In this document: positions 7,206-15,519 of the stretch, in pieces
Numbering within the stretch: the stretch's first letter is position 1
Layout of the letters: each line of letters opens with the position of its first letter
Source of the DNA: an uncultured Pelagibacteraceae bacterium
GTDB taxonomy: Bacteria > Pseudomonadota > Alphaproteobacteria > Pelagibacterales > Pelagibacteraceae
NCBI GenBank assembly: GCA_902611175.1
Contig: CACLYQ010000010.1
Location: 1-39,576, forward strand
Reading direction: 5' to 3'
Length of the DNA: 39,576 bases
Notes under the pieces: model-generated
Seen by the model: only the letters and a program-made list of their open reading frames with translations
Database searches by the model: none
What the model was told of the DNA's origin: nothing
Position numbers and translations under genes: made by a program

Positions 7206-10076
7206 TTATGCTGCGTCTTCTTTAAACTCATCCATGCTAGGACATGTACAGAATATATTTTTATCTCCATAAACATTGTCTACCCGGGCAACTGGAGGCC
7301 AAAATTTATTTTGTTTTAGAAAACTTGCAGGATATGCTGCTTCTTGTCTTGAATATTTATGTTCCCATACATCTGATGATAATTCAGTATCAGTGTGAGG
7401 AGCATTTTTAATTGGATTATCAATTTTATCAAATTCACCTGATTTAATTTTTTCAATTTCTTGTTTAATCTTAATTAAAGTGTCACAAAATCTGTCTATT
7501 TCTGACAAACCTTCACTTTCGGTTGGCTCTATCATCATAGTGCCAGCAACAGGCCATGACATAGTTGGTGCATGAAATCCAAAATCTATCATTCTTTTAG
7601 CAATATCTTCTTCTGTTACTCCTGTTTCAGATTTAATATTTCTAATATCAATTATGCACTCATGTGCAACGTTGCCATTTGCACCTTTGTACAAAATCGG
7701 AAAGTGATCTTTTAGTCTGTGAGCAATATAATTTGCGTTTAAAATTGCAACTTGAGTAGCAAGCTTTAATCCTGCTGATCCCATCATTTTAATATACATC
7801 CAAGAGATTGATAAAATACTTGAGCTACCCCAAGGAGCTGCTGATACTGCTCCAATTCCACTTGTTGGTCCGCAATCCTTTATTACTGGATGATTAGGTA
7901 GATAAACTTGTAAATGTTTTTTACAAGCTATAGGTCCCATACCAGGTCCTCCACCACCGTGAGGAATACAAAATGTTTTATGCAGATTGATATGACAAAC
8001 ATCTGGACCAAAATTTCCAGGCTTTGCAACTCCAACAAGGGCATTTAAATTTGCTCCATCCATATAGACCTGTCCACCATGTTTATGAACTAACTCACAA
8101 ATATCAGTTATTTTTTCCTCAAATACTCCATGGGTAGATGGGTAAGTTACCATTAAAGCTGCAAGATTTTCTGAATGTTGCTCTACTTTTTTCTTTAAAT
8201 CATCGAAATCTACATTTCCCTCTTTATCACAATTAACAACAACAACTTTCATTCCAACCATTTGTGCGCTTGCTGGATTTGTACCATGTGCCGAACTTGG
8301 GATTAAACATATATTACGATGAGCTTCATCTCTATCTAAGTGGTACTTTCTTATAACCATTAGACCTGCATATTCTCCTTGGGCGCCTGCATTAGGTTGT
8401 AGAGAAACACCTGAAAAACCTGTTATAGATCTCAACCAATTTTTTAAATCAGTAAACAAATCTCTAAAACCTTCCATTTGTTCAACTGGAACAAAAGGAT
8501 GAGGTTCTGCAAATTCTTTCCAAGAAATCGGGATCATTTCAGCAGCAGCATTTAACTTCATTGTGCACGAACCAAGTGCTATCATAGTTCTATTCAATGC
8601 TATATCCTTATCCTCTAGCTTTTTAAGATATCTAAGCATTTCAGTTTCTGAATGATATAAGTTAAAAATTGGATGCTCTAAATATTTTGAAGTTCTTAAT
8701 AAATTTTTTGGTAAATTAGGTAATTTAATTGAAGGATCCTCTTTTTTTATTGATTCTGCAGCATTAAAAATTTTTAATAATTGATTTACTCTATAAACGT
8801 TTTTTCTTTCATCGAAAGAGACAGCAAGCATTTCAGAATTAACTTTTCGTATATTAACTTTCTGATTTAGAGCATTTTTATAAATTTGATCAGTCTTTTC
8901 TTTGGTAATAATTGTAACAGTATCAAAAAAATAGTCAGAATAAATTTCATAACCTGACTGTTTTATTTTATCAGCAAAACTTTTTGCTAATTGAGAAACT
9001 CTTTCAGAAATATTTTTAATTCCATCTGGACCATGATAAATAGCATATGCTGCTGAAACAATTGCTAATAAAGCTTGTGCAGTACAAATATTGCTTGTCG
9101 CCTTATCTCTTCTGATGTGTTGCTCTCTAGTTTGTAAAGATAATCTGTATGCCTTGTTACCATGTCTATCAACTGACACACCAACAATTCTACCAGGCAT
9201 CGATCTCTTATACTCGTCTTTAGTTGCAAAAAATGCTGCATGTGGACCTCCATAGCCCATTGGTATTCCAAATCGCTGAGAACTTCCTACTGCTATATCA
9301 GCACCAAGTTCTCTTGGTGTTTTTAATTTTGCTAAAGCTAATAAATCACAAGCTAATACAGCCTTACCGTTTTTTTTATGAATTTTGCTAATTGCTTCAC
9401 TTGGGTCTTTAATATCACCTAAAGTTCCAGGATATTGTAAAATTCCACAAACTAGATCTTCTTTTAATTGGTCTAAAACTTCATCTTCTTTTCCAACTAA
9501 AACTTTTAAACCCATTGGTTCAGCTCTAGTTTGAATTACATTTATTGTTTGAGGATGGCAATCCTCAGATACAAAAACTAAATTACTATCTTTTTTATTT
9601 AATCTATGACTAAGACCCATGGCTTCTGCTGCTGCTGTACCTTCATCCAATAAAGAAGCATTAGCGATATCCATTCCAGTAAAATCAACAATCATTTGTT
9701 GAAAGTTTAACAACATTTCAAGTCTTCCTTGAGCTACTTCGGGCTGATAAGGTGTATATGATGTATACCAACCTGGATTTTCTAAAATATTTCTTAAAAT
9801 TACATATGGCGTATAAGTTCCATAATAACCCATTCCAATAAAATTTGAGTAAACATGATTTTTTTTTGAAATTGCTCTTAATTTTCTTAACGCCTCATAT
9901 TCCGAATTAGATTCTCCGATATTAAGCTCACCTTTAAACATTATTTTTTCTGGAACAGTGTTATTCATTAAATCATCTATTGATTGATAATTTAATTCTT
10001 TTAACATTTTTGATTGGTCTTCTTTAGAAGGTCCAATGTGTCTTTTTATAAAATCTTTTTCTGAATTTGGTAACAT
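7206..10076 (-). CDS. gcvP: Glycine dehydrogenase (decarboxylating), P protein, single chain
   Basis: A 956-residue protein of normal length for the one-chain P protein. It decarboxylates glycine with PLP and passes the aminomethyl group to lipoyl-GcvH. The N-terminal half carries the GMGYYGTYTP and YTPYQPEVAQGRLE blocks and the C-terminal half SSAHGTNPASAQM. The PLP lysine is Lys700 in INLHKTFCIPHGGGG, followed by the glycine-rich loop. The start ATG shares one base with the gcvH stop. Gene order is gcvT-gcvH-gcvP, all downstream of a tandem glycine riboswitch. The shared L protein (lpd) is not in the window. Confidence 0.98.
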   Translation of the reverse strand: MLPNSEKDFIKRHIGPSKEDQSKMLKELNYQSIDDLMNNTVPEKIMFKGELNIGESNSEYEALRKLRAISKKNHVYSNFIGMGYYGTYTPYVILRNILENPGWYTSYTPYQPEVAQGRLEMLLNFQQMIVDFTGMDIANASLLDEGTAAAEAMGLSHRLNKKDSNLVFVSEDCHPQTINVIQTRAEPMGLKVLVGKEDEVLDQLKEDLVCGILQYPGTLGDIKDPSEAISKIHKKNGKAVLACDLLALAKLKTPRELGADIAVGSSQRFGIPMGYGGPHAAFFATKDEYKRSMPGRIVGVSVDRHGNKAYRLSLQTREQHIRRDKATSNICTAQALLAIVSAAYAIYHGPDGIKNISERVSQLAKSFADKIKQSGYEIYSDYFFDTVTIITKEKTDQIYKNALNQKVNIRKVNSEMLAVSFDERKNVYRVNQLLKIFNAAESIKKEDPSIKLPNLPKNLLRTSKYLEHPIFNLYHSETEMLRYLKKLEDKDIALNRTMIALGSCTMKLNAAAEMIPISWKEFAEPHPFVPVEQMEGFRDLFTDLKNWLRSITGFSGVSLQPNAGAQGEYAGLMVIRKYHLDRDEAHRNICLIPSSAHGTNPASAQMVGMKVVVVNCDKEGNVDFDDLKKKVEQHSENLAALMVTYPSTHGVFEEKITDICELVHKHGGQVYMDGANLNALVGVAKPGNFGPDVCHINLHKTFCIPHGGGGPGMGPIACKKHLQVYLPNHPVIKDCGPTSGIGAVSAAPWGSSSILSISWMYIKMMGSAGLKLATQVAILNANYIAHRLKDHFPILYKGANGNVAHECIIDIRNIKSETGVTEEDIAKRMIDFGFHAPTMSWPVAGTMMIEPTESEGLSEIDRFCDTLIKIKQEIEKIKSGEFDKIDNPIKNAPHTDTELSSDVWEHKYSRQEAAYPASFLKQNKFWPPVARVDNVYGDKNIFCTCPSMDEFKEDAA

Positions 10077-10456
10077 TATGCTGATGTCTCCTTTGCAAAT
10101 TTTTCATATTCTTCTTTACTCATAAGACTATCCATTTCAGATTTGTCTTTTATTTTAAGTTTAAAAAACCATGCAGACTCTTCTGGGTCTTCATTTATTT
10201 TTGATGGATCATCAACTATCATTTGATTTGTATCTATAACTTCTCCACTAACAGGAGTGTAAACATCACTAGCAGCTTTCGTTGACTCAACCACTCCAGC
10301 AGTTCCATCTTTATCAACATTTGAACCTTTCTCTGGGAGTTCAGCAAATACTATATCCCCAAGCATTTCTGTTGCATGCTTGGTTATTCCAATTGTAGCT
10401 TCTTCTCCATCTAGTTTAATCCACTCATGTTCTTTTGAATATTTAACTTCAGACAT
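10076..10456 (-). CDS. gcvH: Glycine cleavage system H protein
   Basis: A 126-residue lipoyl carrier of standard size. The lipoylation site is Lys60 in [11 protein letters not shown], within the usual beta-hairpin, followed by YTPVSGEV. The N-terminus [10 protein letters not shown] and the C-terminal WFFKLKIKD are typical. The protein shuttles the aminomethyl group from GcvP to GcvT and electrons to the L protein. Its start overlaps the gcvT stop by 8 bases and its stop overlaps gcvP by 1, so translation along the operon is likely coupled and riboswitch control of gcvT would propagate downstream. Confidence 0.98.
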   Translation of the reverse strand: MSEVKYSKEHEWIKLDGEEATIGITKHATEMLGDIVFAELPEKGSNVDKDGTAGVVESTKAASDVYTPVSGEVIDTNQMIVDDPSKINEDPEESAWFFKLKIKDKSEMDSLMSKEEYEKFAKETSA

Positions 10457-11555
10457 TAATTTCCCCTTTTACGTAATTTTTTTTATAAAACGGTAAGTTA
10501 CAAATATTTGCAGGAATTTTTTTTCCTCTAACTTCAAGAAATATTTTTGTATTTACAGTTGAATAACTATTATCGACATATCCCATTGCTATTGGATGTT
10601 CAACGCTTGGTCCAAATGTGCCACTTGTTACTTTCCCAATTTCTTGATTTTTATCATTGTAAATTTTGGTATTTCCTCTAGCAATTACTTTGCTGTCTGG
10701 TTTTATACCAACTCTCAATTTTTTTACTCCGCTTTGAAATTGGTTTTTTAAAACTTCTGATCCAACAAATTCAGTCTCAATTCTGCTCTTAGGTATTGCC
10801 CATTTTAGATTAGCTTCGATAGGACTTGTATCGTTGTCTAAATCATTTCCATACAAGCAGAGTCCAGCTTCCATCCTTAATGTATCTCTTGCTCCTAAAC
10901 CAATCAATTTAGATCCATTTTCTATCAAACTTTCTACAAAAGTTTCAGCATCACTATGTTTTATAGAAATTTCAAATCCATCCTCACCAGTATATCCTGA
11001 TCTAGTTATGTATACTTTTTCATTTTTATAGACATAGTTGTTTCCGTTCATAAATTTTAGACTGTCACAACCAGGTATAACTTTATTTAAAACATTTTTT
11101 GCTTCGGGGCCCTGCAACGCAATTAATGACAATGACTCGTCAAGATTTAATTTATATTGATTATCAAGTTTAGATTTTATTACTTCATAATCATTATACT
11201 TGCATGCAGCATTCAAGATAATTAAAAATCCATCAGATGTTTTGGTAATTATCAGATCGTCCTGAATTCCTCCTTTGTTATTCATTAAAAATGAATACTT
11301 ACTTTGATTAGTTTTCAATTTTTTCAAATCTGCAGGAAAAATCTTCTCAAGATCATTTGTAAGATCATCACCACCCGATATAAATAATTGACCCATATGA
11401 GAAACATCAAAAATACCAGAGTGTGAACGTGTGTATTTATGCTCTTGTATAATCCCATCTTTATATTGGATGGGCATTTGATATCCAGCAAACTCTACAA
11501 GCTTTGCGCCATACTTAATGTGGAGATTATTTAACGATGTTTTTTTTATACTCAT
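10449..11555 (-). CDS. gcvT: Glycine cleavage system T protein (aminomethyltransferase)
   Basis: A 368-residue folate-dependent aminomethyltransferase. It releases ammonia from the lipoyl-bound aminomethyl group and forms 5,10-methylene-tetrahydrofolate. Visible blocks are [16 protein letters not shown]-like [34 protein letters not shown] [32 protein letters not shown] and [20 protein letters not shown]. First gene of the operon. The ATG (11553-11555) and the upstream AGAG ribosome-binding site lie inside one arm of a 12-base inverted repeat whose other arm is in the linker between the two glycine aptamers. The start is fixed by that structure and by the family N-terminus. Confidence 0.97.
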   Translation of the reverse strand: MSIKKTSLNNLHIKYGAKLVEFAGYQMPIQYKDGIIQEHKYTRSHSGIFDVSHMGQLFISGGDDLTNDLEKIFPADLKKLKTNQSKYSFLMNNKGGIQDDLIITKTSDGFLIILNAACKYNDYEVIKSKLDNQYKLNLDESLSLIALQGPEAKNVLNKVIPGCDSLKFMNGNNYVYKNEKVYITRSGYTGEDGFEISIKHSDAETFVESLIENGSKLIGLGARDTLRMEAGLCLYGNDLDNDTSPIEANLKWAIPKSRIETEFVGSEVLKNQFQSGVKKLRVGIKPDSKVIARGNTKIYNDKNQEIGKVTSGTFGPSVEHPIAMGYVDNSYSTVNTKIFLEVRGKKIPANICNLPFYKKNYVKGEINV

Positions 11556-11639
11556 ATTAACTCTTTATGCCCCCTCTGTCTTTTTGCCTGAGAGATTTGC
11601 TCCTTCGGCGAGAATAATTCTCTTTCCAGAGTTAATATG
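11553..11639 (-). promoter_or_regulatory. Expression platform: anti-start helix competing with aptamer-2 P1
   Basis: On the minus strand CATATTAACTCT (11639-11628) is the exact reverse complement of AGAGTTAATATG (11564-11553), which contains the gcvT ribosome-binding site (AGAG) and AUG. The four bases CUCU (11631-11628) are also the 5' arm of aptamer-2 P1, pairing there with AGAG at 11577-11574. The two helices cannot form together. With glycine P1 should win and free the start; without glycine the 12-bp helix should hide it. The pairing is seen directly; the switching direction is inferred and agrees with glycine activation. Confidence 0.8.
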
Positions 11640-11710
11640 TACGGTCCATTTGCCTGAGAGTTTCCGGGGTGGTTGCTCCTTCGGCGCTACAAAAGTAGTC
11701 TCTCCCGTAT
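11570..11710 (-). promoter_or_regulatory. Tandem glycine riboswitch upstream of gcvT
   Basis: Read on the minus strand, two aptamers each carry the glycine-aptamer cores. GCCGAAGGAGCAA occurs at about 11686-11674 and 11609-11597, and CTCTCAGGCAAA at 11660-11649 and 11594-11583. Aptamer 1 P1 can be UACGG (11709-11705) with CCGUA (11644-11640). Aptamer 2 P1 can be CUCUG (11631-11627) with CAGAG (11578-11574). Glycine-activated riboswitches upstream of gcvT and malate synthase are reported for SAR11. A TATAAG at 11721-11716 is a possible -10 with no good -35. No terminator separates it from the upstream transporter gene, so some read-through is possible. Confidence 0.95.
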
Positions 11711-11746
11711 AAATTCTTATACCATAACTAATATAAATTTATAGCT

Positions 11747-12619
11747 CTAATTTGTTGCACTTTTTTTTTTCATAAGTGAAAGAAATTGTATTAAAACTGC
11801 AAATATCACTATTAAACCACCAATTAAAACGCTGGCTGGAGGATCTTCATTTATAAACATCCACGCCCAAAAAGGTCCTAAGACTGCCTCTGATAACATT
11901 ATGATTCCAACTAAGGCTGAAGGTGTAGATCTTGCACCAATTGTAATAAAAATAAAACCAAAACCAAGTTGGAAAAAGCCAGCTAAAAATCCCAAAAAAA
12001 TGTCATTTAAAGATATAAAGATCGTTTTAGACATAAAATATCCAATGATCAAAGCAATAACGCCTGCAATAAATTGTAATGGAACCATATCTACACTTGG
12101 AAATTTTCTAACTATTAAAATTAATGTTGCGAATGATATTGGCATAATGAAAGCAGCAATATTTCCACTCATTTGTCCAACTGTTAAAGAGCTTCCTACC
12201 ATCAAAATTATTCCTGAAATTGCTAAAACTATAGAAGTTAATGTTATTAAGTTTATTTTTTCTTTTAAAAAGATATATCCAAAGATTGCTAAAAATAATG
12301 TTTGGGTTTGAATTATAAAATTAGTATTTGCTACAGTAGTATTATACATTGCAAAAACATAACCACTAAAGCCACACGCAAGTATAATGCCTCCAATAAG
12401 ACCAGGGATACCAGATTTATAAAATGCTGAAATAAAATTTTGCTTATAACTAATAATTAGAAAGATCAGAACTACAATTATAAAAAAAACTGATCTCCAA
12501 AATAGAATTTGCCATAGAGTGGAACCTTCGAAAGATTTGACTATCAACCCTCCAAAACTTAAACTGAAAGCACCAAAAAAAATCAAAAGTGGCCCTGGTA
12601 ATTTTGTAATTAAATTCAT
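11747..12619 (-). CDS. EamA/DMT family membrane transporter
   Basis: A 290-residue protein with ten hydrophobic segments in two repeated halves, the EamA layout. The first half carries LSFGGLIVKSFEGSTLWQILFWRS and the second a Pro/Gly-rich ARSTPSALVGIIMLSEAVLGPFWAW. DMT transporters export or exchange small metabolites, often amino acids. It overlaps pxpC by 4 bases as the last gene of pxpB-pxpC-eamA, suggesting a function near 5-oxoproline or glutamate metabolism, but the substrate is unknown. Its stop is only about 37 bases before the glycine riboswitch. Confidence 0.88.
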   Translation of the reverse strand: MNLITKLPGPLLIFFGAFSLSFGGLIVKSFEGSTLWQILFWRSVFFIIVVLIFLIISYKQNFISAFYKSGIPGLIGGIILACGFSGYVFAMYNTTVANTNFIIQTQTLFLAIFGYIFLKEKINLITLTSIVLAISGIILMVGSSLTVGQMSGNIAAFIMPISFATLILIVRKFPSVDMVPLQFIAGVIALIIGYFMSKTIFISLNDIFLGFLAGFFQLGFGFIFITIGARSTPSALVGIIMLSEAVLGPFWAWMFINEDPPASVLIGGLIVIFAVLIQFLSLMKKKSATN

Positions 12620-13572
12620 TTAATTTGGGAAATAAGATTATTAGTCTCCATCTGATAAAGTTTATATAATGTTTCAGCATCCTCTAAGCTTACATCTTTA
12701 AATTTAATATTAGATCCTGGTGTTAATTGTACTAGTCGATCATAGTCAGCAGATATAACAGTTGCAATCTTCGGATATCCACCAATAGTCCCATGATCTG
12801 ATAACATAATTATTGGATCTCCAGCAGATGTTATTTGAATTACACCTTTTACCAAACCTTCAGATTTTATATTAGGATCAACAATATTTTCAATTTTTGG
12901 ACCTTCTAATCTCATACCCATCCTGTCTGAAAGTTTTGTAATTTTAAAACTTTCTTTAAAGAATTTATTTTGTGAAGACTCAGAAAAATAATCATAGTTT
13001 GTGCCTTTAATGACCCTTATATTTTCAATAGTACTACCTAAGTAATCGAGTTTTCTTTTGTTAAAAGAATTATTAATATCAATTATTTCAATTTCTAAAT
13101 CTTTAGAAAATTTACTCCCGTTATTTGGTCCAATTTGAGCTTGTGTATTTATTGAACAGCTTCCCCAATAATAATCAACACCAAAAGTTCCATTAATCGA
13201 AAAATATCCATAAACAGACTTGTTGGTTGAACGGATATCAACTTCATCACCATTTTTTAACAAATAACATTGGTAGGAATTACCATCAATAATACCCTCT
13301 TTTGTTATAATTTTAAATGATACATTTCCAGAAATACAAAAAAAAATATCTTTTCCAAAATACTTCAAATGCGGGCCTTGATAAGCAAATTCTATTACAG
13401 GTGAATTGTAATTATTTTGTAGAAGTGAGTTTAACAATTGAAAATTTCTTTTATCCATCGCTCCGCTAAAAGGAATACCAATATGGTATAAATTATTTCT
13501 TCCTAAGTCTTGATATGTGGTGTTGATACCAGCTCTTAAAATTTTAAAGTAGTTTCTATCTTTTGATTTCAT
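12616..13572 (-). CDS. pxpC: 5-oxoprolinase subunit C (biotin-dependent carboxyltransferase-like, KipA family)
   Basis: A 318-residue protein with the PxpC / KipA / YbgK family signature TTYQDLGRNNLYHIGIPFSG, then AMDKRNFQLLNSLL, FSINGTFGVDYYWGS, KLSDRMGMRLEGP and a C-terminal GDPIIMLSDHGTIGGYPKIATVI. With PxpA and PxpB it forms the ATP-dependent 5-oxoprolinase that opens 5-oxo-L-proline to glutamate. It overlaps pxpB by 17 bases and eamA by 4. The related urea carboxylase and allophanate hydrolase domains are alternatives by homology, but the adjacent pxpA makes 5-oxoprolinase much more likely. Confidence 0.92.
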   Translation of the reverse strand: MKSKDRNYFKILRAGINTTYQDLGRNNLYHIGIPFSGAMDKRNFQLLNSLLQNNYNSPVIEFAYQGPHLKYFGKDIFFCISGNVSFKIITKEGIIDGNSYQCYLLKNGDEVDIRSTNKSVYGYFSINGTFGVDYYWGSCSINTQAQIGPNNGSKFSKDLEIEIIDINNSFNKRKLDYLGSTIENIRVIKGTNYDYFSESSQNKFFKESFKITKLSDRMGMRLEGPKIENIVDPNIKSEGLVKGVIQITSAGDPIIMLSDHGTIGGYPKIATVISADYDRLVQLTPGSNIKFKDVSLEDAETLYKLYQMETNNLISQIK

Positions 13573-14230
13573 TATATTGATCTAAAGTTATTCTATAAAA
13601 TTTTATTGTATCACCTGGATTAACAAGATTAGGGTTTGATTGATTAGATGTGTCGAAAATATTTTGTGGTGTATTTCCCAAAATATTCCATCCCCCAGGT
13701 GTTTCAAAAGTGTATATGTTACAAAATTGTTCTGTTATTCCAACTGAACCTTTTGGAACTTTAACTCTTGGTGTTTCTAATCTTTTTAATCTCATTTCCT
13801 GGTTAAGGTCACCAAGAAAAGGCATACCAGCCACAAATCCTGTCATATAACAAAAGTAATTTTTGCTAAAAAATTTTTCTAGGATTATTTCTGATTTTAA
13901 TTTTAGTTTATTTTCAACTCTTTTAATATCTAATGCAAAATTATTATCACAACATACAGGAATTTCGATTAAGTTTTTTTCTAATTTATTGTTTTCTTTA
14001 ATCTCTATATTTTCAATTTTTTTTTTTAAAGATAAAAAAGAATGTATATTTAAATCATATGAAATTATTAATTTATTATAAGATGGAGTTAAGTTTGTAA
14101 TACCTTTTAAATTTAATTTTTTTATATAGTAAAAATATTTGATAACATTTGAATTAATTTCTTGATTTACATCACTTCCAAAATCGCAATACAAAGCTGC
14201 GTCACCAAGATTTAATATATTTTTTATCAT
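13556..14230 (-). CDS. pxpB: 5-oxoprolinase subunit B (KipI family)
   Basis: A 224-residue protein with the KipI/PxpB core: GMPFLGDLNQEMRLKRLETP, then VPKGSVGITEQFCNIYTFET and PGGWNILGNTP, ending in a carboxyltransferase-like strand (LVNPGDTIKFYRI). It pairs with PxpC to form the ATP-using half of bacterial 5-oxoprolinase. It is divergent from pxpA with only 27 bases between the two ATGs. On the minus strand TATAAC (14241-14236) could be a -10, which would place the transcript start almost at the ATG. It overlaps pxpC by 17 bases. Confidence 0.92.
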   Translation of the reverse strand: MIKNILNLGDAALYCDFGSDVNQEINSNVIKYFYYIKKLNLKGITNLTPSYNKLIISYDLNIHSFLSLKKKIENIEIKENNKLEKNLIEIPVCCDNNFALDIKRVENKLKLKSEIILEKFFSKNYFCYMTGFVAGMPFLGDLNQEMRLKRLETPRVKVPKGSVGITEQFCNIYTFETPGGWNILGNTPQNIFDTSNQSNPNLVNPGDTIKFYRITLDQYNEIKR

Positions 14231-14234
14231 ACCA

Positions 14235-14243
14235 TGTTATACT
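14235..14243 (+). promoter_or_regulatory. Possible extended -10 for pxpA
   Basis: TGTTATACT has the TGN extension followed by TATACT (5 of 6 to the -10 consensus), 14 bases before the pxpA ATG. The same bases on the other strand read TATAAC for pxpB. No good -35 is visible; it would lie within pxpB. The gap is 27 bases, so both promoters must overlap. Confidence 0.4.
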
Positions 14244-14257
14244 TATGATTTATTAGT

Positions 14258-15031
14258 ATGGAAATTAATATCAATTGTGATTTAGGTGAAAAATCAAAGC
14301 ATCATTCAGATGAAAATGATCCAAAATTACTGGAAATTGTCAATTCAGCTAATGTTGCTTGTGGTTATCATGCTGGTGATGAAGATAGCATGAACCAAGT
14401 TGTAAAAATTTGTAAGAAAAACGGTGTGAGCATAGGTGCGCATCCATCATTTAATGATCCAGAAAACTTTGGACGTAAAAGACTAAATTTATCGTCAGAT
14501 GAAATAAATAAATTATTAATTGATCAGTATGAAATTTTACAAAATATAGCTGAAAAACATGGTGAAATCGTTACACATATTAAACCACATGGTGCATTAA
14601 ATAATATGGCTTGCGAAGATATTGAACTTGCAATGATCATTGCAAAATCAATCTGCAATTTTAATAAAGATTTAATTTATTTAGTGCCTACAGGTTCAAA
14701 GATGGAAGAAGCGGCAAAGAAATTTGATATGAGGATAGCATGTGAGATTTTTGCAGACAGAAATTATGAAGATAATGGAAACTTAGTATCTAGAAAAGAG
14801 CCTCATGCACTTATTACAGATCCAGATAAAGCAAAAAGTCACGTTTTAAGCATGGTTCAGAACCAAGCCATTAATTGTCACAGCGGAAAGCAAATACCTT
14901 GTGAAATAGACTCTGTGTGTATACATGGTGATAACGAAAGTTCTCTAGCTACAGCTATATCTATAAAAAATAATTTAATAGATAATGGCTTAGAACTAAA
15001 AACACTAACTAATTTAAGGAAATTTAAATAA
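14258..15031 (+). CDS. pxpA: 5-oxoprolinase subunit A (LamB/YcsF family)
   Basis: A 257-residue LamB/YcsF protein of normal length. It begins MEININCDLGEKS and continues NVACGYHAGDEDSM, GVSIGAHPSFNDPENFGRK, THIKPHGALNN, CEIFADRNYEDNGNLVSRKEP and CIHGDN. The family's conserved acids and histidines are kept. PxpA is the metal-dependent hydrolase-like subunit of 5-oxoprolinase and works with PxpBC. Usually pxpA is co-directional with pxpB and pxpC; here it is divergent. The ATG of the next gene (TPR protein) overlaps its stop in TAATG, giving a two-gene unit. Confidence 0.95.
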   Translation: MEININCDLGEKSKHHSDENDPKLLEIVNSANVACGYHAGDEDSMNQVVKICKKNGVSIGAHPSFNDPENFGRKRLNLSSDEINKLLIDQYEILQNIAEKHGEIVTHIKPHGALNNMACEDIELAMIIAKSICNFNKDLIYLVPTGSKMEEAAKKFDMRIACEIFADRNYEDNGNLVSRKEPHALITDPDKAKSHVLSMVQNQAINCHSGKQIPCEIDSVCIHGDNESSLATAISIKNNLIDNGLELKTLTNLRKFK

Positions 15032-15519
15032 TGATAAAGAAAATATTTTTTTCAATGTTCTTTTTAATTTTTTTAGCAGGAACATCTTTTGCTGCTGGAT
15101 CTAGTAGTGATTCTGGATCAACAGTAAGCCATTATGATAAGGCAGTGAAATTAATTAAAGCTGCAAAAAAATTAGAAAAAAAAGGTAAAACAGAGAAAGC
15201 AATTAAAAGATACGAAAGAGCAATTAAATTTTTAGTAAAGTCAAATAAGATGAAGCCAAATAAAGCAGACACATTAAATTATCTTGGATTTGCAACTAGA
15301 AAAACTGGCGATTTTGAAAATGGTGAGAAATATTATCTTCAAGGTTTAGCTATTGAACCAAATCACATAGGAATTAACGAATATCTTGGTGAATTATATG
15401 TTGCAACCAATAGGATGAATTTAGCAAAAGAAAGATTAAGTGTCCTAGAGGGATGTAATTGTGAAGAATACAATCAGCTAAAAGGTGTTATAGACGGATC
15501 TAAAAAATCAAAATACTAG
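15031..15519 (+). CDS. Secreted TPR-repeat protein
   Basis: A 162-residue protein with a Sec signal peptide (MIKKIFFSMFFLIFLAGTSF, likely cleaved after the following Ala near residue 21). A low-complexity Ser/Gly stretch follows, then two to three tetratricopeptide units: KAVKLIKAAKKLEKKGKTEK, KADTLNYLGFATRKTGDFEN, HIGINEYLGELYVATNRMNL. A CNC motif near residue 144 carries two cysteines. It should be a periplasmic scaffold. It is translationally coupled to pxpA (shared A in TAATG), but nothing links it biochemically to 5-oxoprolinase. Its stop shares the palindrome CTAG with the dctM stop on the other strand. Confidence 0.8.
   Translation: MIKKIFFSMFFLIFLAGTSFAAGSSSDSGSTVSHYDKAVKLIKAAKKLEKKGKTEKAIKRYERAIKFLVKSNKMKPNKADTLNYLGFATRKTGDFENGEKYYLQGLAIEPNHIGINEYLGELYVATNRMNLAKERLSVLEGCNCEEYNQLKGVIDGSKKSKY

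Noticed and set aside
11518..11712. A 64-codon open frame on the plus strand through the riboswitch
   Set aside because: It lies antisense to the gcvT start and the two conserved glycine aptamers; the conservation belongs to the RNA, and the peptide resembles nothing.
11901..12311. A 136-codon plus-strand frame inside the EamA gene, and similar long antisense frames in dctM, icd/alaS and recA
   Set aside because: They lie wholly antisense to well-recognised genes, with compositions typical of codon-shadow frames, and show no domain.
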